From an uncultured Actinomycetes bacterium (lineage in GTDB: Bacteria > Actinomycetota > Actinomycetes > Nanopelagicales > Nanopelagicaceae): a stretch of 13,520 nt of DNA. Both the position numbers and the translations under genes were made by a program. The notes under the pieces were generated by a model. The model saw only the letters and a program-made list of their open reading frames with translations. It ran no database searches and had not been told where the DNA came from. Positions 6,285-13,520 of the stretch are shown in pieces (within the stretch, counting starts at the first letter, position 1; the number at the start of each line of letters is the position of its first letter). Where the stretch lies: the NCBI GenBank assembly GCA_937860175.1, contig CALMBJ010000019.1, positions 1-13,520 of the forward strand, read 5' to 3'.

Positions 6285-7579
6285 TACTTAAGGAATCCCT
6301 CGTATGAACGTTGTTGTAGCTGAGATTCAATCTGCTTTGCAGTATCTAGACCAACACCAACAACGATCAAGATCGCGGTTCCACCAAATGGGAAGTTCTG
6401 CGTTGCACCAAAGAGCACAAGTGCACCGATTGGAATAATTGCAACCAATGCAAGGTACATAGAACCAGGAGCTGTGATGCGTGAGAGAACATACTGTAGG
6501 TACTCAGATGTTGGCTTTCCGGCACGGATACCTGGAACGAATCCACCGTACTTCTTCATGTTATCTGCAACCTCATCTGGGTTGAAGGTAATTGCTACGT
6601 AGAAGTATGTGAAGAAGATGATAAGCGCAGCATATGTCGCTACATAAACAATGTTGTCGCCATTTACAAAGTTACGGCTAACCCATACAGCCCAAGGCGC
6701 TGTACTTGCTGTGAAGTTCACGATCAGTGATGGGATGTACAGCAATGATGAGGCAAAAATTACTGGGATAACACCAGCCTGGTTTACCTTGATTGGAATG
6801 TAGGTACTTGTTCCGCCATATGCCTGACGTCCAACCATGCGCTTTGCATATTGAACTGGGATACGACGTTGAGCCTGCTCAACAAAGACAACCGCAGCAA
6901 CAATCAGAACACCTACCGCCAAGATGAAGATGAAGGCGAATAGACCCTTTTGTAGACGGATTGACCAGAGCTGGCTTGGGAAGGTTGCTGCAATTGATGT
7001 GAAGATCAAGATTGACATACCGTTACCAACACCACGATCAGTGATGAGCTCACCAAGCCACATAACAACAGATGTACCAGCTGTCATAACCACGATCATT
7101 GTGACGATTCGCTGCCATGAAGTGTCAGGGATGATTGCAAGATCGCAACCTGCAATTAAGCGTCCTGGTGTACGTGCTACTGCGATCAAACCAGTTGACT
7201 GCAATACCGCTAAACCAATTGTTAAGTAACGTGTGTACTGAGTTAACTTTGCAGTTCCTGACTGTCCCTCTTTCTTAAGGGTTTCAAAGCGAGGAATTAC
7301 AACTGTTAACAACTGCACGATGATCGATGCGGTGATGTAAGGCATGATTCCTAGCGCGAAAACAGAGAGCTGAATGAGCGCTCCACCGCTGAATAGGTTG
7401 ATCAAACCAAACAATCCACCAGTCTCAGCTGTTGCCAAACACTGCTTCACATTTGTATATGAGACACCCGGTGTTGGAACAAGTGAGCCAAAGCGGAACA
7501 AAGCCATGATTGAGAGAGTGAAGAAGATCTTCTTTCGCAGATCTGGTGTCTTAAAAGCTGTAGCAAATGCTGAAAGCAT
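6284..7579 (-). CDS. secY: Protein translocase subunit SecY
   Basis: This is the central channel of the Sec translocon in the cytoplasmic membrane, working with SecE, SecG and SecA. The 431-residue protein shows ten hydrophobic segments. Its N-terminal part reads FRFGSLVPTPGVS, the typical second-half cytoplasmic loop contains NPDEVADNMKKYGGFVPGIR then AGKPTSEYLQ, and the C terminus has GLDTAKQIESQLQQRSYEGF, all hallmarks of SecY. The ATG (7579-7577) has a strong ribosome binding site (AGGAG, 7 bases upstream) in a 42-bp spacer after rplO. That is one of the few clear independent sites in the cluster and suits a gene whose output must differ from the ribosomal proteins. Confidence 0.99.
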   Translation of the reverse strand: MLSAFATAFKTPDLRKKIFFTLSIMALFRFGSLVPTPGVSYTNVKQCLATAETGGLFGLINLFSGGALIQLSVFALGIMPYITASIIVQLLTVVIPRFETLKKEGQSGTAKLTQYTRYLTIGLAVLQSTGLIAVARTPGRLIAGCDLAIIPDTSWQRIVTMIVVMTAGTSVVMWLGELITDRGVGNGMSILIFTSIAATFPSQLWSIRLQKGLFAFIFILAVGVLIVAAVVFVEQAQRRIPVQYAKRMVGRQAYGGTSTYIPIKVNQAGVIPVIFASSLLYIPSLIVNFTASTAPWAVWVSRNFVNGDNIVYVATYAALIIFFTYFYVAITFNPDEVADNMKKYGGFVPGIRAGKPTSEYLQYVLSRITAPGSMYLALVAIIPIGALVLFGATQNFPFGGTAILIVVGVGLDTAKQIESQLQQRSYEGFLK

Positions 7580-7621
7580 TTATCTTCTCCTCTGTCTCTT
7601 TCGTCTTAAACAGTTCGCTTA

Positions 7622-8062
7622 TTAGAGAACGTTTGTCTTGCCGCCGGCTGCAGTGATCTTGTCTACAGCAGATGATGAGAAAGCGTGTGCAGTAACACTC
7701 ACCTTGACATCGATTTCGCCATTTCCAAGGACCTTTACAGGCAAACTGTCGCGAACGGCACCCTTTGCAATGAGATCTGCAACAGTTACATCGCCACCCT
7801 TAGGGAATAGCGCGTTAATTGTTGAAACATTCACCGCTTGGTACTCAATACGTGCTGGGTTCTTAAATCCGCGAAGCTTTGGCAAGCGCATTACGAGAGG
7901 TAGCTGACCACCTTCGAAACCTGCACGAACTGTGTTACGAGCGCGTGTTCCCTTACCACCGCGACCTGCGGTCTTACCCTTTGATGCCTCACCGCGACCC
8001 TTACGAGTCTTGGCCTTCTTTGCACCTGGAGCTGGGCGAAGATGATGAAGTTTTAAAGTCAT
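7622..8062 (-). CDS. rplO: 50S ribosomal protein L15
   Basis: This 146-residue, strongly basic protein is a late-assembly member of the large subunit. The N-terminal half is the usual glycine- and lysine-rich rRNA-binding tail ([20 protein letters not shown], about residues 18-37), followed by [19 protein letters not shown] and the globular C-terminal half ending in AAGGKTNVL. The ATG (8062-8060) lies two bases after the rpmD stop. Order rpsE-rpmD-rplO-secY is the standard spc arrangement. Confidence 0.99.
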   Translation of the reverse strand: MTLKLHHLRPAPGAKKAKTRKGRGEASKGKTAGRGGKGTRARNTVRAGFEGGQLPLVMRLPKLRGFKNPARIEYQAVNVSTINALFPKGGDVTVADLIAKGAVRDSLPVKVLGNGEIDVKVSVTAHAFSSSAVDKITAAGGKTNVL

Positions 8063-8064
8063 CT

Positions 8065-8247
8065 TTATTCGACCTCCTCAACCTTAATCAGGTGGCGAAC
8101 GGCGTAAACCATGCCACGAATTTCTGGACGATCTTCTTTAACAACAACATCGTTAATGCGCTTTAGGCCCAATGAACGAAGAGTGTCACGCTGCTCAGGC
8201 TTGTTTCCAACCTTTGAGCGAATCTGAGTTACTTTCAAACGTGGCAT
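8065..8247 (-). CDS. rpmD: 50S ribosomal protein L30
   Basis: This 60-residue protein of the large subunit has the bacterial L30 pattern: [20 protein letters not shown] near the start, then [20 protein letters not shown], and an acidic end (KVEEVE). It lacks the archaeal-type C-terminal extension. The ATG (8247-8245) overlaps the rpsE stop by one base (TAATG), and only two bases separate its stop from rplO, so all three should be made in step. Confidence 0.98.
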   Translation of the reverse strand: MPRLKVTQIRSKVGNKPEQRDTLRSLGLKRINDVVVKEDRPEIRGMVYAVRHLIKVEEVE

Positions 8248-8864
8248 TAGGCACCTACCGTGATCTGTGAAGCGCGGATAATTGCTGCTGGTGCAACATC
8301 TTCCAATGGACGACCACGTCGCGCAGCAATTTGTGCTGGGCTCTCAAGCATCTTCAATGCAGCAACGGTTGCGTGAACCATGTTGATTGCATTGTTAGAT
8401 CCGAGTGACTTAGTCAAAACATCTGTGATACCTGCACACTCAAGAACTGCACGCACTGGACCACCGGCGATAACTCCGGTACCTGGGCTAGCTGGACGTA
8501 GAAGAACTACACCCGCTGCAGTTTCACCTTGTACTGGGTGAGGAACTGTTCCCTGAACACGTGGAACTGTGAAGAATGACTTCTTCGCTTCTTCCACTGC
8601 CTTAGCAATCGCTGCTGGAACTTCCTTAGACTTTCCGTAACCAATACCGACCTGACCATTGCCGTCGCCGACAACTACAAGTGCGGTGAATGAGAAACGA
8701 CGTCCACCCTTAACAACCTTAGATACGCGGTTGATAAATACAACGCGCTCCATGAATGGATTCTTTTCCTTCTCACGATCATCACGACGTTCGCGACGCT
8801 CTGGGCGTCCCTTACCTCGCTCGTTGCCTGCTGATGCTGGCGCAGTAGTTGGATTAGTAGACAT
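8247..8864 (-). CDS. rpsE: 30S ribosomal protein S5
   Basis: S5 is a 30S body protein that contributes to decoding accuracy and to the mRNA entry site. The N-terminal dsRBD-like S5 domain shows [20 protein letters not shown] (about residues 37-56) and the signature [20 protein letters not shown]. The C-terminal domain includes [18 protein letters not shown] and ends [17 protein letters not shown]. At 205 residues it is longer than the E. coli protein (167), mainly through a charged, arginine-rich N-terminal tail of about 36 residues, as is common in actinobacteria. The ATG (8864-8862) overlaps the rplR stop (TAATG). Confidence 0.99.
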   Translation of the reverse strand: MSTNPTTAPASAGNERGKGRPERRERRDDREKEKNPFMERVVFINRVSKVVKGGRRFSFTALVVVGDGNGQVGIGYGKSKEVPAAIAKAVEEAKKSFFTVPRVQGTVPHPVQGETAAGVVLLRPASPGTGVIAGGPVRAVLECAGITDVLTKSLGSNNAINMVHATVAALKMLESPAQIAARRGRPLEDVAPAAIIRASQITVGA

Positions 8865-9241
8865 TAGAACTCCAATCCGTTCTCTCGTGCACTGTCAGCT
8901 ACAGCTGCAATACGACCGTGGTACTTATTTCCTGCGCGATCGAATACGACAGTTGAAACTCCAGCAGCCTTAGCGCGTGATGCGATCAATGCACCAACAG
9001 CCTTTGACTTTGCAGTCTTGTCGCCCTTATCGGCACGAAGATCAGATTCCATTGTGGATGCATAGGCAAGAGTCTTGCCCTGTGTGTCATCAATAACCTG
9101 TACAAACAAGTGACGTGATGAGCGAGAAACGACTAAACGTGGACGAGATGCTGTTCCGGAAACCTTCTTGCGAACGCGGAAAGCACGACGGGCACGGGCG
9201 TTTGTTGCCGAACCTTTGCGGACCTTTACACCAATAGCCAT
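8864..9241 (-). CDS. rplR: 50S ribosomal protein L18
   Basis: L18 binds 5S rRNA with L5 in the central protuberance. The 125-residue sequence has a basic N terminus ([20 protein letters not shown]), the core [18 protein letters not shown], and the conserved end [20 protein letters not shown] then ARENGLEF. The ATG (9241-9239) overlaps the rplF stop, and its own stop overlaps the rpsE start, both as TAATG. Confidence 0.99.
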   Translation of the reverse strand: MAIGVKVRKGSATNARARRAFRVRKKVSGTASRPRLVVSRSSRHLFVQVIDDTQGKTLAYASTMESDLRADKGDKTAKSKAVGALIASRAKAAGVSTVVFDRAGNKYHGRIAAVADSARENGLEF

Positions 9242-9780
9242 TACTTCTTACCTGTCTTTCCTTGCTTGCGGCGAACAACTTCACCTGAAATACGCAAGCC
9301 CTTGCCCTTGTAAGGATCAGCCTTGCGAAGCTTCTTTACCTTTGCAGCTACTTCGCCAACCAACTGCTTATCAATTCCAGAGATATGGAACTTTGTTGGT
9401 GACTCAACCTTGTAGGTGATTCCTTCAGGTGCTGGGAATTGGATGTTGTGGCTGTAACCGAGCTGGAACTCTAGGTCCTGACCCTTTTCAGCAACACGGT
9501 AACCAACACCAACGATTTCAATTGTGATTGTGTAACCGTTGGTTACGCCCTCGACCATGTTCGCAACAAGTGTGCGAGATAGACCGTGAAGTGAACGTGT
9601 TACGCGCTCCTCGTTTGGACGAGCAACGGTGATAACACCAGCTTCTTGGGAAACTTGAATTGGCTCAGCAACGTTAAGTGAGAGAGAACCCTTTGGGCCC
9701 TTCACTGCAACATGCTGTCCAGCGATTGTTACTTCTACGCCGCTTGGTACGGCGATAGGCATGCGACCAATACGTGACAT
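9241..9780 (-). CDS. rplF: 50S ribosomal protein L6
   Basis: This 179-residue protein of two related domains sits near the GTPase-associated region and the sarcin-ricin loop. It starts [17 protein letters not shown]. The second domain ends in the L6 signature [20 protein letters not shown] (about residues 154-173) with a short lysine-rich tail. The ATG (9780-9778) follows rpsH after seven bases, and its stop overlaps the rplR start. Confidence 0.99.
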   Translation of the reverse strand: MSRIGRMPIAVPSGVEVTIAGQHVAVKGPKGSLSLNVAEPIQVSQEAGVITVARPNEERVTRSLHGLSRTLVANMVEGVTNGYTITIEIVGVGYRVAEKGQDLEFQLGYSHNIQFPAPEGITYKVESPTKFHISGIDKQLVGEVAAKVKKLRKADPYKGKGLRISGEVVRRKQGKTGKK

Positions 9781-9787
9781 TAGATGA

Positions 9788-10192
9788 TCACCATACGTAG
9801 GCGAGAACTTCTCCGCCTACGCCCTGCTTGTTGGCCTGCTTATCAGTAAGCAATCCAGATGAGGTTGAAATAATTGCAACGCCTAGTCCACCAAGTACCT
9901 TAGGTAGTGATGTTGACTTTGCGTACACGCGAAGTCCTGGCTTGCTTACGCGACGCAAACCAGCGATTGAACGCTCACGGTTTGCACCAAACTTAAGGTC
10001 AAGAACAAGGTTCTTACCTACTCCATTTTCTGCATCTTCAACACGGTATCCCGCGATGTATCCCTCTTGTTGAAGGATCGCAGCGATACGTACCTTGACC
10101 GATGATGACGGCATTGAAACCGAATCATGGTAGGCAGAGTTCGCGTTGCGCAGACGTGTCAACATGTCTGCGATCGGATCTGTCATTGTCAT
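9788..10192 (-). CDS. rpsH: 30S ribosomal protein S8
   Basis: S8 binds helix 21 of 16S rRNA early in 30S assembly; in E. coli it is also the translational repressor of the spc operon. Conserved parts are [19 protein letters not shown] near the N terminus and the C-terminal signature [20 protein letters not shown] followed by VLAYVW. The length is 134. Two starts are possible, ATG at 10192 and ATG at 10186 (MTDPIAD). The first has GAGG six bases upstream. It is preceded by the longest spacer (100 bp) in the ribosomal block, so its translation is less tightly linked to rpsN than other neighbours are. I could not recognise an S8-binding mRNA hairpin with confidence. Confidence 0.99.
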   Translation of the reverse strand: MTMTDPIADMLTRLRNANSAYHDSVSMPSSSVKVRIAAILQQEGYIAGYRVEDAENGVGKNLVLDLKFGANRERSIAGLRRVSKPGLRVYAKSTSLPKVLGGLGVAIISTSSGLLTDKQANKQGVGGEVLAYVW

Positions 10193-10292
10193 ACGTGGCC
10201 TCGTGGCCTTTCTCGAACTGGTTTCTTTCTATAGACCTTGTTCGTTGTAGTTATTTGGATAGGGCTTGAATTTCTTGTTCTTTACTTCTGTA
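10193..10292 (-). other. 100-bp spacer between rpsN and rpsH with GGCC repeats
   Basis: Most neighbours in this cluster have 0-18 bp between them, so this gap stands out. Next to the rpsH start it holds a direct repeat, GGCCACG, at 10202-10208 and again at 10194-10200. The GGCC words can pair with each other across ACGA. The ribosome binding site GAGG (10199-10202) falls inside this repeat. Upstream it is A-rich and pyrimidine-poor on the coding strand. I found no complete ORF, no clear terminator and no convincing promoter here. Confidence 0.5.
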
Positions 10293-10478
10293 TTACCAGG
10301 ATGCCTTGGTGATACCAGGAAGCTCACCACGGTGAGCCATCTCGCGGAAGCACACACGGCAGATACCAAACTTCTGATAAACAGAGTGTGGACGTCCGCA
10401 ACGCTGGCAACGTGTATAGCCGCGAACCTTGAACTTAGGCTTGCGAGCTGCCTTTACCTTGAGCGATGTCTTTGCCAT
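10293..10478 (-). CDS. rpsN: 30S ribosomal protein S14, type Z (zinc-binding)
   Basis: The short 61-residue zinc form of S14 belongs to the 30S head. The four zinc ligands are Cys24, Cys27, Cys40 and Cys43 (CQRC and CRVC), flanked by [20 protein letters not shown] and ending [17 protein letters not shown]. The zinc-free form is about 90-100 residues and lacks these cysteines. The ATG (10478-10476) lies three bases after the rplE stop, the usual spc position. Often labelled rpsZ or rpsN1. Confidence 0.99.
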   Translation of the reverse strand: MAKTSLKVKAARKPKFKVRGYTRCQRCGRPHSVYQKFGICRVCFREMAHRGELPGITKASW

Positions 10479-10481
10479 GGC

Positions 10482-11039
10482 TTATGCCTCCTTGAATGGA
10501 AAGCCGAGCGCCTTGAGTAGTGCGCGACCTTCAGCATCATTCTTTGCTGTCGTTACGAAAGTAATATCCATACCGCGTGGACGATCAACCTTGTCCTGCT
10601 CGATTTCTGGGAATACAACCTGCTCGGTTAGACCGAAGGTGTAGTTTCCATTTCCATCAAACTGCTTTGGTGAAAGACCACGGAAGTCGCGGATACGTGG
10701 AAGTGAGATTGAAAGCAAACGATCTGCAAACTCCCACATACGATCTCCGCGCAAAGTTACGTGTGCGCCAATTGGCTGACCCTCACGAAGCTTGAACTGA
10801 GCGATTGATTTGCGCGCCTTTGTGACCTGTGGCTTTTGGCCAGTGATTGTTGTTAGGTCGCGGATAGCTCCTTCGATCAACTTTGAATCACGAGCAGCGT
10901 CGCCGACACCCATGTTTACGATGACCTTTACAAGTGTTGGAACCATCATTGGATTCTTGAATCCAAACTCGCTCTTTAGTGCAGGAGCGATATCGCTCTT
11001 GTACTTAGCCTTTAGACGTACATCTACCTTGGTTGACAT
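10482..11039 (-). CDS. rplE: 50S ribosomal protein L5
   Basis: L5 binds 5S rRNA in the central protuberance and contacts P-site tRNA. The 185-residue protein shows [20 protein letters not shown] near residue 30, [34 protein letters not shown], and the end [20 protein letters not shown] then [10 protein letters not shown]. Length and motifs are those of a complete bacterial L5. The ATG (11039-11037) overlaps the rplX stop by one base (TAATG). Confidence 0.99.
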   Translation of the reverse strand: MSTKVDVRLKAKYKSDIAPALKSEFGFKNPMMVPTLVKVIVNMGVGDAARDSKLIEGAIRDLTTITGQKPQVTKARKSIAQFKLREGQPIGAHVTLRGDRMWEFADRLLSISLPRIRDFRGLSPKQFDGNGNYTFGLTEQVVFPEIEQDKVDRPRGMDITFVTTAKNDAEGRALLKALGFPFKEA

Positions 11040-11350
11040 TAGATGTCCTTTCCGGTGCGACGTGAGATACGAACATTCTTGCCTTCTTCATCTTTGCGAA
11101 CACCAAGACGAGTTGCCTTGCCATCCCCATCAACGACCATGACATTTGAAATGTGTAGTGATGCTTCAACAGTGATGATTCCGCCGACCTTTACGCCGCG
11201 ATCACCAGTTGTCTCCTTCGTGTGACGCTTCTGGCGGTTTACGCCTTCAACTGTTACACGGTTGCCATCAACTGAAATTACCTTTCCTGTTGTTCCGCGA
11301 TCTTTACCCGCGATAACAAGAACGGTGTCATCCTTCTTAATCTTTGCCAT
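11039..11350 (-). CDS. rplX: 50S ribosomal protein L24
   Basis: L24 starts large-subunit assembly and lies near the peptide exit. The KOW motif is visible at the N terminus ([20 protein letters not shown], residues 3-22), followed by [14 protein letters not shown] and the C-terminal [19 protein letters not shown]. The length of 103 is normal. The ATG (11350-11348) lies two bases after the rplN stop, and its stop overlaps the rplE start. Confidence 0.99.
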   Translation of the reverse strand: MAKIKKDDTVLVIAGKDRGTTGKVISVDGNRVTVEGVNRQKRHTKETTGDRGVKVGGIITVEASLHISNVMVVDGDGKATRLGVRKDEEGKNVRISRRTGKDI

Positions 11351-11352
11351 TA

Positions 11353-11721
11353 TTAGAGCACCTCCGGAGCTAGCGAGATGATCTTCATGAAGCGCTTATC
11401 GCGAAGTTCACGTGCAACTGGTCCGAAGATACGGGTTCCACGTGGCTCGCCATCAGCCTTCAAAATCACTGCAGCATTCTCGTCAAACTTGATGTAGGAA
11501 CCATCTGGACGACGACGTTCCTTAACTGTACGAACGATGACAGCCTTTACGACCTCACCCTTCTTTACCTGTCCGCCAGGAATTGCATCCTTAACAGAGC
11601 AAACGATGATGTCTCCGATACCGGCATAGCGGCGCTTGGATCCACCGAGCACACGAATACAGAGAAGCTCCTTAGCTCCTGTGTTATCCGCGACGCGTAG
11701 GCGCGATTCTTGTTGAATCAT
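11353..11721 (-). CDS. rplN: 50S ribosomal protein L14
   Basis: L14 forms part of an intersubunit bridge and the docking site for ribosome silencing factor. The protein has the classic length of 122 and very high conservation: [20 protein letters not shown] at the start, [20 protein letters not shown] in the middle, and [20 protein letters not shown] then ISLAPEVL at the end. The ATG (11721-11719) follows rpsQ after 18 bases. In E. coli this gene begins the separate spc operon. Here the 18-bp gap leaves no room for a full promoter outside coding sequence, so S10 and spc genes are probably transcribed together. Confidence 0.99.
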   Translation of the reverse strand: MIQQESRLRVADNTGAKELLCIRVLGGSKRRYAGIGDIIVCSVKDAIPGGQVKKGEVVKAVIVRTVKERRRPDGSYIKFDENAAVILKADGEPRGTRIFGPVARELRDKRFMKIISLAPEVL

Positions 11722-11739
11722 TAGTTATCCACCGAACCC

Positions 11740-12009
11740 TTACTTTGCCTTCTCGAGAATCTCGACCAAACGCCAGCGCTTTGTTGCTGACAATGGACGA
11801 GTTTCCATGATGAGTACACGATCGCCCATGCCAGCAGAGTTCTGCTCGTCATGTGCTTTTAGCTTGCTTGAGCGAGACATAACCTTTGAGTACATGCCGT
11901 GCTTAACACGGTTTGAAACCTCAACGGTGATGGTCTTATCCATCTTGTCGCTTACAACAATTCCTTCACGGACCTTACGGTCGCTGCGATCTGCATTGTT
12001 AGTAGTCAT
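11740..12009 (-). CDS. rpsQ: 30S ribosomal protein S17
   Basis: S17 is an early-binding 30S protein. The 89-residue sequence has an OB fold with the pattern [20 protein letters not shown] (about residues 15-34), [19 protein letters not shown], and the signature [20 protein letters not shown] followed by VEILEKAK. The N terminus ([12 protein letters not shown]) is a short polar extension, as in other actinobacteria. The ATG (12009-12007) overlaps the rpmC stop (TAATG). Confidence 0.99.
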   Translation of the reverse strand: MTTNNADRSDRKVREGIVVSDKMDKTITVEVSNRVKHGMYSKVMSRSSKLKAHDEQNSAGMGDRVLIMETRPLSATKRWRLVEILEKAK

Positions 12010-12224
12010 TACGCAGCTCCTCCGATTCCTAGTTCGCGTTCGCGAATAATTGTGTAGACACGTGCGATCTCTTTGCGAACCTCGCTAAGACGACCGTGGC
12101 TTTCTAGCTGTCCTGTTGCTGCCTGGAAACGTAGATTGAAGAGTTCTTCCTTCAACTCGCGCACCTTGCTGGTCAACTCATCAGCTGTTAACTGGCGTAG
12201 TACTTCATTAGTTGTAGTAGCCAC
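12009..12224 (-). CDS. rpmC: 50S ribosomal protein L29
   Basis: L29 is a two-helix protein at the peptide exit that helps bind trigger factor and SRP. The 71-residue sequence contains [20 protein letters not shown] then [20 protein letters not shown], the normal L29 core. It starts with GTG (12224-12222), placed directly after the rplP stop with no gap (TAAGTG). An upstream ATG in frame is not available, so the GTG is well supported. Its stop overlaps the rpsQ start. Confidence 0.97.
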   Translation of the reverse strand: MATTTNEVLRQLTADELTSKVRELKEELFNLRFQAATGQLESHGRLSEVRKEIARVYTIIRERELGIGGAA

Positions 12225-12638
12225 TTATGCCTCCTCACGCTTTACTACACGACACTTCATTGGAAGCTTGTGCATCGCAAGACGCATCGCTTCTGTTGCA
12301 ATTGCTTCTGAAACACCAGAGATCTCAAACATCACGCGACCTGGCTTAACATTTGCAATCCACCACTCAGGAGAACCCTTACCGGAACCCATACGAGTTT
12401 CAGCAGGCTTCTTAGTCAATGGACGATCTGGATAAATATTGATCCAAACCTTTCCACCACGCTTGATGTAACGAGTCATAGCGATACGAGCCGCTTCAAT
12501 CTGACGGTTTGTTACATAAGCTGGAGCGAGAGCTTGAATACCGAAGTCACCAAATGCAACTGTTGATCCGCCCTTTGCTGCGCCCTTACGGGATGGGTGG
12601 TGCTGCTTACGGTGCTTAACACGACGTGGAATCAACAT
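12225..12638 (-). CDS. rplP: 50S ribosomal protein L16
   Basis: L16 lies by the A-site tRNA elbow and is needed for peptidyl transferase centre organisation. The 137-residue protein begins [20 protein letters not shown]. It has [20 protein letters not shown] at about residues 30-49, [20 protein letters not shown] at about 73-92, and [20 protein letters not shown] just after. The ATG (12638-12636) overlaps the rpsC stop by one base, with AAGGAG about ten bases upstream. Confidence 0.99.
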   Translation of the reverse strand: MLIPRRVKHRKQHHPSRKGAAKGGSTVAFGDFGIQALAPAYVTNRQIEAARIAMTRYIKRGGKVWINIYPDRPLTKKPAETRMGSGKGSPEWWIANVKPGRVMFEISGVSEAIATEAMRLAMHKLPMKCRVVKREEA

Positions 12639-13411
12639 TAGTTAGATTCTCCTTCCGCGGTTGCAGTAGGTGTTCCCTGAGAAACAGTTACCTCTGCCTT
12701 TGGTGCGCGTGGTGTACGAGGTCCGCGGCGCTCTGGCTTTGGTGCACGAGCTTCTGCAAGTGCCTTTTCAGCACGCTCTGTACGTGAACCAATAACTTCG
12801 CCCTTGTAGATCCATACCTTCACACCTAGGCGACCAAATGTTGTATGTGCCTCGTAGAAGCCATAATCAATATCGGCGCGAAGTGTGTGTAGAGGTACAC
12901 GACCTTCACGGTAGAACTCAGAACGTGACATTTCTGCACCACCAAGACGACCACCACACTGAACACGGATGCCCTGTGCGCCAGACTTCATTGCTGTTTG
13001 CATCGACTTCTTCATTGCGCGACGGAATGAAACACGTGCAGCAAGCTGCTCCGCGATTCCTTGTGCAACAAGCTGTGCATCGATCTCTGGGTTCTTAACC
13101 TCAAGAATATTTAGCTGTACCTGCTTGCCTGTTAGCTTCTCTAGACGCTGACGAAGGATGTCTGCTTCTTGACCACGACGGCCAATAACAATTCCTGGAC
13201 GTGCAGTGTGTAGATCGATACGGACGCGATCACGTGTGCGCTCGATTTCAATTCGAGATACACCAGCGCGCTCCATACCCTTCTGCATCAAGCGACGGAT
13301 TTCGACATCTTCCTTGACGTAATCCTTGTATAGCTTGTCTGCGTACCAACGTGACTTGAATTCAGTTGTAATGCCGAGACGGAAGCCGTGTGGGTTTACT
13401 TTTTGACCCAT
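12638..13411 (-). CDS. rpsC: 30S ribosomal protein S3
   Basis: S3 forms part of the mRNA entry channel in the 30S head. The type II KH domain has its GxxG loop as GRRG at residues 77-80. The C-terminal S3 domain carries [20 protein letters not shown] (154-173), [11 protein letters not shown] and [14 protein letters not shown]. Basic residues at 130-135 (RRAMKK) match the region linked to mRNA unwinding in E. coli S3. At 257 residues it exceeds the E. coli protein (233) through a Pro/Arg/Ala-rich tail after about residue 220, which is common in actinobacteria. The ATG (13411-13409) overlaps the rplV stop, with GGGAG ten bases upstream. Confidence 0.99.
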   Translation of the reverse strand: MGQKVNPHGFRLGITTEFKSRWYADKLYKDYVKEDVEIRRLMQKGMERAGVSRIEIERTRDRVRIDLHTARPGIVIGRRGQEADILRQRLEKLTGKQVQLNILEVKNPEIDAQLVAQGIAEQLAARVSFRRAMKKSMQTAMKSGAQGIRVQCGGRLGGAEMSRSEFYREGRVPLHTLRADIDYGFYEAHTTFGRLGVKVWIYKGEVIGSRTERAEKALAEARAPKPERRGPRTPRAPKAEVTVSQGTPTATAEGESN

Positions 13412-13520
13412 TACTTGGTCGCTCCCTTCTGAGTTGTTTTCTTCAAGTTAAGAGTTTTCGATGAAGCTTTTACATCGCTAACTGCAACTGAGATGTGTGA
13501 TGAACGCTTCAAGATACGGA
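13411..13520 (-). CDS. rplV: 50S ribosomal protein L22, C-terminal end only
   Basis: The gene runs off the right edge, so only the last 35 codons are in the window. They read [20 protein letters not shown] then [15 protein letters not shown]. The [11 protein letters not shown] part matches the conserved final strand of L22, which lines the peptide exit tunnel. In E. coli the protein ends soon after the equivalent position; here about 20 Lys/Ser/Thr-rich residues follow. Its place before rpsC, with a TAATG overlap, is the standard S10 arrangement. Confidence 0.93.
   Translation of the reverse strand, partial: RILKRSSHISVAVSDVKASSKTLNLKKTTQKGATK

Noticed and set aside
10220-10240. TATAGA as a promoter -10 box before rpsH
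   Set aside because: No -35-like hexamer lies at 16-18 bases upstream; the surrounding A-rich sequence makes such a word likely by chance.
1-13520. tRNA genes, CRISPR arrays, prophage or toxin-antitoxin genes
   Set aside because: Spacers are at most 114 bp, with no repeat-spacer pattern or tRNA-like fold noticed, and all coding space is taken by recognised genes.

Overview
The window is the S10/spc ribosomal protein cluster of an actinobacterium, read entirely from the minus strand, with a solute-transport operon set into it. Assignment to Actinobacteria rests on gene order (secY-adk-map followed by infA and rpmJ), a 73-residue IF-1 of actinobacterial type, a short-LID adenylate kinase and a zinc-type S14. 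The base composition looks moderate (judged by eye, not computed), the spacers are very short, and many genes share TAATG stop/start overlaps. Together these suggest a streamlined low- to mid-GC lineage, for example freshwater acI/Nanopelagicales. That lineage assignment is an inference.

Layout in transcription order, from high to low coordinates: rplV (C-terminal end only, 13520-13411), rpsC, rplP, rpmC, rpsQ, rplN, rplX, rplE, rpsN (type Z), a 100-bp spacer, rpsH, rplF, rplR, rpsE, rpmD, rplO, secY, adk and map (ending at 4892). After a 100-bp spacer with short palindromes comes a tripartite tricarboxylate transporter (TTT) operon: a secreted binding protein of TctC type, a small TctB-type membrane protein, a large TctA-type permease, and an MFS permease whose start codon abuts the tctA stop. 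A 114-bp spacer then leads to infA and the first 24 codons of rpmJ.

Bases 1-46 are not genomic. They match an Illumina Nextera i7 adapter, including an eight-base index and the transposase mosaic end. The real sequence begins at 47, and rpmJ is cut by this artefact.

The ribosomal genes supply 30S and 50S proteins. SecY, Map and Adk supply the export channel, N-terminal methionine removal and nucleotide balance, and IF-1 acts in initiation. The unusual part is the tctCBA-MFS cassette between map and infA, which are normally neighbours in this cluster. Within it, the binding protein carries an extra N-terminal two-cysteine segment. tctB lacks an ATG start and has a perfect 22-bp palindrome in its first codons, which could hold permease output below that of the binding protein. 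No transcription regulator, tRNA, insertion sequence or CRISPR array was seen.
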